Shown here one piece after another: positions 30,356 to 33,458 of a stretch of DNA of 33,458 bases; position 1 is the first letter of the stretch; the number at the start of each line of letters is the position of its first letter. Made by a program: the position numbers and the translations under genes. Source of the stretch: Verrucomicrobiota bacterium (GTDB taxonomy: Bacteria > Verrucomicrobiota > Verrucomicrobiia > Chthoniobacterales > UBA10450); NCBI GenBank assembly GCA_003220155.1, contig QHRO01000220.1:1-33458 (forward strand), written 5' to 3'. Under the pieces are notes generated by a model. It saw only the letters and a list, made by a program, of their open reading frames with translations. It was not told where the DNA came from and did not search any database.

Positions 30356-33025
30356 TTAAATCCGCAAGGCGCGGACGGGATCGACGCGGGTGGCGCGGCG
30401 GGCCGGGAGGAAGCAGGCGAGCAGCGCAACCGCGATCAAAATAATCAGAGCTGCGCCGAATGCGATTGGGTCGCGCGGGCTGACTTTGTAAAGCAGGTTC
30501 CCCATCAAGCGCGTCAGCAGCAATGCCGCGGCGGCGCCGACCACGACTCCGGCGATGGTTAATCGCAAACCGCGTGACATGACCAATCGCAAAACATCTC
30601 GCACACCAGCGCCGAGCGCCATGCGGACGCCGAGCTCGCGCGTGCTTTGCGAAACCGAATACGACATGACGCCGTAAAGTCCGATCGCGGCGAGAAACAA
30701 CGCCATCCCGCCAAAAATCGCGAGCAACGTGGCCGCGAGTCGCTGAGTGTAGCCCCGTTGGTCCACTTGCTCTTGCAAACGATCCGCGGCGTATGGCGCC
30801 AAGGTCGGATCGAGCGCGTGGACTTCGCGCGACAGCGCATTCGTGATCGCGCCCGGAGTTTCCCGTGTGCGGATGAGCAAAGTGTTCCCGACAAAAAAGT
30901 TCTGGCGAACCGGCACATAAAAGAACGACCTCGGAGCTTCAAGCTTTGTTTCGTAGTACACATTTTTTGCGACACCGACGATTTGCATCCAGGTATCTTT
31001 CACTTTGAGCCGTTGGCCGAGAGGATCTTTTCCCTGCCAATATTTCGCCGCCATCGTTTCATTGATGATCGCGACTCGCGGCGAATCCTCGTCGTCATTT
31101 CGAGTAAACTCACGGCCGGCGACCAGCGGGATCCCGAGAGTGGAAAAATAATCCTCGCTGACCTGAACATAATCCGCGTTCGGTTGCTCATCAGGTGCGG
31201 GCTGGTAGCGATCGATCTCGATCGGCGCGGAAGAAGGAGGGTTGTAACTGAACGGCATTACCCGTGTCAAAGCCGCGGACTCAACACCGGGGAGCGCGCG
31301 GACGCGATCGAGCAACTGCGTGTGAAAAATTTTAGCGCGATCGAGTTTGTAACCTGCCGAAAATAAATCAACGACTGACACAATCACATTGTTGGTCAAG
31401 AAACCGGGACTCGTGTTTTGCATTCGCTGCAGGCTTTGCAAAAGCAAGCCGGTGCCGGCGAGGAGAACAAAACTGAGCGAGATCTGGACCAGCACCAAAG
31501 TCGATCGCAATCGCGATCGCCCGTGCCCACCGATGACTCCGGCGCCTTCGCTTTTGAGTGCGCCGGAAAGATCGACATGGCTCGCTTGGACGGCGGGCAT
31601 GAGCGCGAAAAGCATTGTCGATCCAATGCAGATCGCGATGCTAAGCAGGAGAACGCGCCAATCCATGCTTCCGGGATAATCAATCGTGATCCCGGGCACC
31701 GATGGCGGAAACGCGAGCACGAGCGCGTTGCGGCTCCAATAGGCGACTGCGATTCCGCCGAGAGCGGCGATCAACGAAAGAAGCAAGCCTTCGGTGAAGA
31801 GTTGCTTGATCAAACGGCGGCGTCCGGCGCCGAGCGCAAGCCGCATCGTCATTTCATGTCGGCGCAAGAGTGATCGCGCGAGCAAAAGATTGCTCACGTT
31901 GGCGCAAGCGATGAGGAGGACAAAGAAAACGACGGCCGCGGTGATGCCGAGCGTCGTCGAAATCCCGCCCGCTGCGTTGAACGGCGTTTTCCACAATGGC
32001 AAAAGCGAAATCTCGTGGCCGCGATCTGTTTCGGGATAATCGTTCTCCAATCGTTTTGCGATCGCCGAAAGTTCCGCCTGCCCTTGCTGCCGCGTAACGC
32101 CCGGTTTCAAAAACGCGTAACCTTCAATCCAACGCGCGCCCCGATCTTCGAGTTTGTAGCCCGTGTTATCGAACGTCTCCTGCATCGACGTCGGTACCCA
32201 GAAGTTGAACGAGTAGCCGATGAACGTGCCGTGGAATTTTTCCGGCGCCACGCCGATGATCGTGTGCTGAACGCCGTTCATAAACTGCGTTTTGCCAATG
32301 ATGTCGGGATCGCTTTTGTAACGATTCTTCCACGTCATGTAACTTATGACTGTGACCGGGTGCGCGTTGCGTCCGGTGCCTTCTTCGGGTCGAAAGCCGC
32401 GGCCGAGAATTGGCCGCACGCCGAGGGCGTCAAAATAATTCGCGGACACCATTCCTCCGACCGCACGCTCGGCGCGGTCGCCACTGCTCAGCGTTGTGCC
32501 TGTGATTTTATCGACAATGAATGACTCAAAAAGCGTCGAGTTCTTTTGGAAATCGAGAAGGTCCGGATAAGAAAGGCCTTTGTAACCCTCGGTGCCGCGG
32601 ATGGTGGCGTTGAGCGCGAACATTCGATCCTGGTGCGCGACGAGCGGATAGGGGCGGATGAGAATCCCTTCGATCCAACTTAAGGCGGCTGCGTTGGTGC
32701 CGATGCCGAGGGTCAGACAAAGAATTGCCAGAATGGAAAATCCCGGCGTGCGCCAAAGCATTCGCGCACCGAAGCGAACGTCCTGAACAAATTCATCCGC
32801 CCATCGCCAGAGCCGTTGTTCGCGCGCGACTTCTTTGATCTGCTCGACGCCGCCGAACTGCCGCAGCGCTGCGTTGCGGGCCTCGTGAGGCAACATGCCT
32901 GCGGCGATATTTCGCTCAGTCAGAAGATCGAGATGTTGTTGTATTTCTTCGGCCATCTCGGCATCCCGACTGTTTTTGGAAAACAGTCCGAGGAGTCGAG
33001 AAAACCAGGCGCGGAGTCGCGGCAT
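30356..33025 (-). CDS. ADOP-family (MacB-like) ABC transporter permease
   Basis: 889 residues from the ATG at 33025 (MPRLRAWFSRLLGLFSK); a longer in-frame extension overlaps the PadR gene. The N-terminal segment AEEIQQHLDLLTERNIAAGMLPHEARNAALRQFGGVEQIKE is the extra domain typical of acidobacterial duplicated orphan permeases. Two MacB_PCD plus FtsX modules follow: helices near LRTPGF-like FGARMLWRTPGFSILAILCLTLGIGTN, a periplasmic domain, then AVVFFVLLIACANVSNLLLARSLLRRHEMTMRLALGAGRRRLI, and a second FtsX block ALFLAAIGLYGVMSYSVSQSTRELGVRMALGAGVRDVLRLV, ending RRATRVDPVRALRI. No ATPase gene is adjacent, as is usual for these orphans. The transported substrate is unknown; a role in export or tension sensing is speculative. 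Confidence 0.92.
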   Translation of the reverse strand: MPRLRAWFSRLLGLFSKNSRDAEMAEEIQQHLDLLTERNIAAGMLPHEARNAALRQFGGVEQIKEVAREQRLWRWADEFVQDVRFGARMLWRTPGFSILAILCLTLGIGTNAAALSWIEGILIRPYPLVAHQDRMFALNATIRGTEGYKGLSYPDLLDFQKNSTLFESFIVDKITGTTLSSGDRAERAVGGMVSANYFDALGVRPILGRGFRPEEGTGRNAHPVTVISYMTWKNRYKSDPDIIGKTQFMNGVQHTIIGVAPEKFHGTFIGYSFNFWVPTSMQETFDNTGYKLEDRGARWIEGYAFLKPGVTRQQGQAELSAIAKRLENDYPETDRGHEISLLPLWKTPFNAAGGISTTLGITAAVVFFVLLIACANVSNLLLARSLLRRHEMTMRLALGAGRRRLIKQLFTEGLLLSLIAALGGIAVAYWSRNALVLAFPPSVPGITIDYPGSMDWRVLLLSIAICIGSTMLFALMPAVQASHVDLSGALKSEGAGVIGGHGRSRLRSTLVLVQISLSFVLLAGTGLLLQSLQRMQNTSPGFLTNNVIVSVVDLFSAGYKLDRAKIFHTQLLDRVRALPGVESAALTRVMPFSYNPPSSAPIEIDRYQPAPDEQPNADYVQVSEDYFSTLGIPLVAGREFTRNDDEDSPRVAIINETMAAKYWQGKDPLGQRLKVKDTWMQIVGVAKNVYYETKLEAPRSFFYVPVRQNFFVGNTLLIRTRETPGAITNALSREVHALDPTLAPYAADRLQEQVDQRGYTQRLAATLLAIFGGMALFLAAIGLYGVMSYSVSQSTRELGVRMALGAGVRDVLRLVMSRGLRLTIAGVVVGAAAALLLTRLMGNLLYKVSPRDPIAFGAALIILIAVALLACFLPARRATRVDPVRALRI

Positions 33026-33032
33026 AAACGAT

Positions 33033-33305
33033 TCAGGTTCCGGAAAGGACGAGATCGATTCCCTTGGTAATGCGCAGCCAGTGGTCCTTTTCCGCTGCAA
33101 GCTGTTTGCGTCCGGCCGAGGTCAGTTTGTAATAACGGGCTTTACGATTGTTATCAGACACGCCCCATTCTACACGCAAAATGTCCTGAGACATCTGCTG
33201 GATCCGATCGGCGATCGCGAGGCCGTGCCGCGGGTCGTGTTGGAGCGCCTTCAAGATCAACATGTCGAGCGTTCCGTAAACCAAGTCTGGTTTCTCTTTC
33301 GCCAT
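33033..33305 (-). CDS. PadR-family regulator with an internal deletion
   Basis: 90 residues from the ATG at 33305 (MAKEKPDLVYGTLDMLILKALQ); a TTG four codons upstream also fits. PadR regulators are winged-helix dimers; members beside ADOP permeases usually repress them. The N-terminal helices (HDPRHGLAIADRIQQMSQDILRV) and the second wing (EWGVSDNNRKARYYKLTSAGRKQL) are clear. Between RV and EW the normal NQGSLYPALHRLEQQGWI-type segment, about 20 residues with the recognition helix and the start of the wing, is missing without a frameshift. DNA binding should be impaired. The gene is 7 nt upstream of the permease gene and starts just after a promoter with a repeated operator-like motif. Confidence 0.85.
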   Translation of the reverse strand: MAKEKPDLVYGTLDMLILKALQHDPRHGLAIADRIQQMSQDILRVEWGVSDNNRKARYYKLTSAGRKQLAAEKDHWLRITKGIDLVLSGT

Positions 33306-33317
33306 AAAATCTTTCAA

Positions 33318-33368
33318 GCCTAGACAGTCTTGGTAAAGAATTGTTCAATCTTTTGCCTAGACGGTCAA
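33318..33368 (-). promoter_or_regulatory. promoter of the padR-permease operon with paired operator motif
   Basis: On the minus strand, TTGACC (33363-33368) and AACAAT (33340-33345) are separated by 17 nt, a good sigma-70 pair. The 12-mer GACYGTCTAGGC occurs twice in the same orientation: at 33355-33366 (overlapping the -35 and spacer) and at 33318-33329 in the leader, 37 bp apart, with 11 of 12 bases identical. Such placement fits a repressor site, presumably for PadR. No further feature was recognised from 33369 to the right edge. Confidence 0.6.
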
Positions 33369-33458
33369 GAGTAAGTTCCGGAGCTAAGGCAAGCTTGATT
33401 CTTTGCTCGAGGGCCGAGGTTTCAACCGGCACCCACCGGGATGGATGCGCGTTTCTCC

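Overview
The window looks like a chromosomal segment of a free-living, aerobic, GC-moderate bacterium, most likely Verrucomicrobiota (Spartobacteria/Chthoniobacterales type). This placement is inferred from the overall look of the housekeeping proteins, a duplicated-orphan-permease/PadR pair, a small charged MKSAYELAMERL-type protein and many short palindromic repeats between genes. No phage, integrase, transposase, CRISPR array, rRNA or intact tRNA was recognised.

Layout. 1-2237 (minus): end of a cytochrome c oxidase operon, with coxB (Cu-A domain fused to a C-terminal cytochrome c, caa3 type) overlapping coxA, which runs off the left edge. 2238-3172: rpmH, too short for usual ORF cut-offs, with a tRNA-Lys-like relic, a phased 7-bp repeat array and two palindromic repeats around it. 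3173-7184: a GNAT acetyltransferase and a site-2 protease (plus) converge on an exported M1 aminopeptidase (minus) across a repeat that fills the whole gap. 7358-10817 (minus): an ECF sigma factor, membrane anti-sigma factor and secreted small protein, preceded by an uncharacterised helical protein and rlmN. 11015-14104: an Mpv17-like membrane protein, a HAD phosphatase, a small coiled-coil protein and a fatty acid desaturase. 14105-14791: a 687-bp gene-free stretch with two dyads, then an exported protein with a PEP-CTERM-like tail, closed by a strong intrinsic terminator.

15671-24137 (plus) is an information-processing block: prs, rplY, pth, rpsF and ssb are tightly packed, then dprA, topB, nrdR, an unknown gene and a HIT protein. 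This meets a VOC/glyoxalase pseudogene (one nonsense codon and one frameshift) and an L,D-transpeptidase lipoprotein on the other strand.

25386-30226 holds a partial kynurenine/tryptophan-degradation set: 3-hydroxyanthranilate dioxygenase and ACMS decarboxylase (plus), tryptophan 2,3-dioxygenase (minus), with an aquaporin-family channel and a Rieske oxygenase among them. Kynurenine formamidase, kynurenine monooxygenase, kynureninase and the semialdehyde dehydrogenase are not in the window, so the pathway must be completed elsewhere if it is complete. 30356-33368 (minus) is a PadR regulator with an ADOP/MacB-type permease, preceded by a recognisable promoter and a repeated candidate operator. 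The PadR protein appears to lack about 20 residues around its recognition helix.

The most unusual signals are: the short repeats of several families that occupy intergenic gaps, including degenerate arrays phased at 7 bp or 8 bp; a diverged second copy of the 5' end of the decarboxylase gene just upstream of the real one; an aquaporin lacking the selectivity-filter arginine; and the PadR with an internal deletion. No clearly new multi-gene system is claimed.
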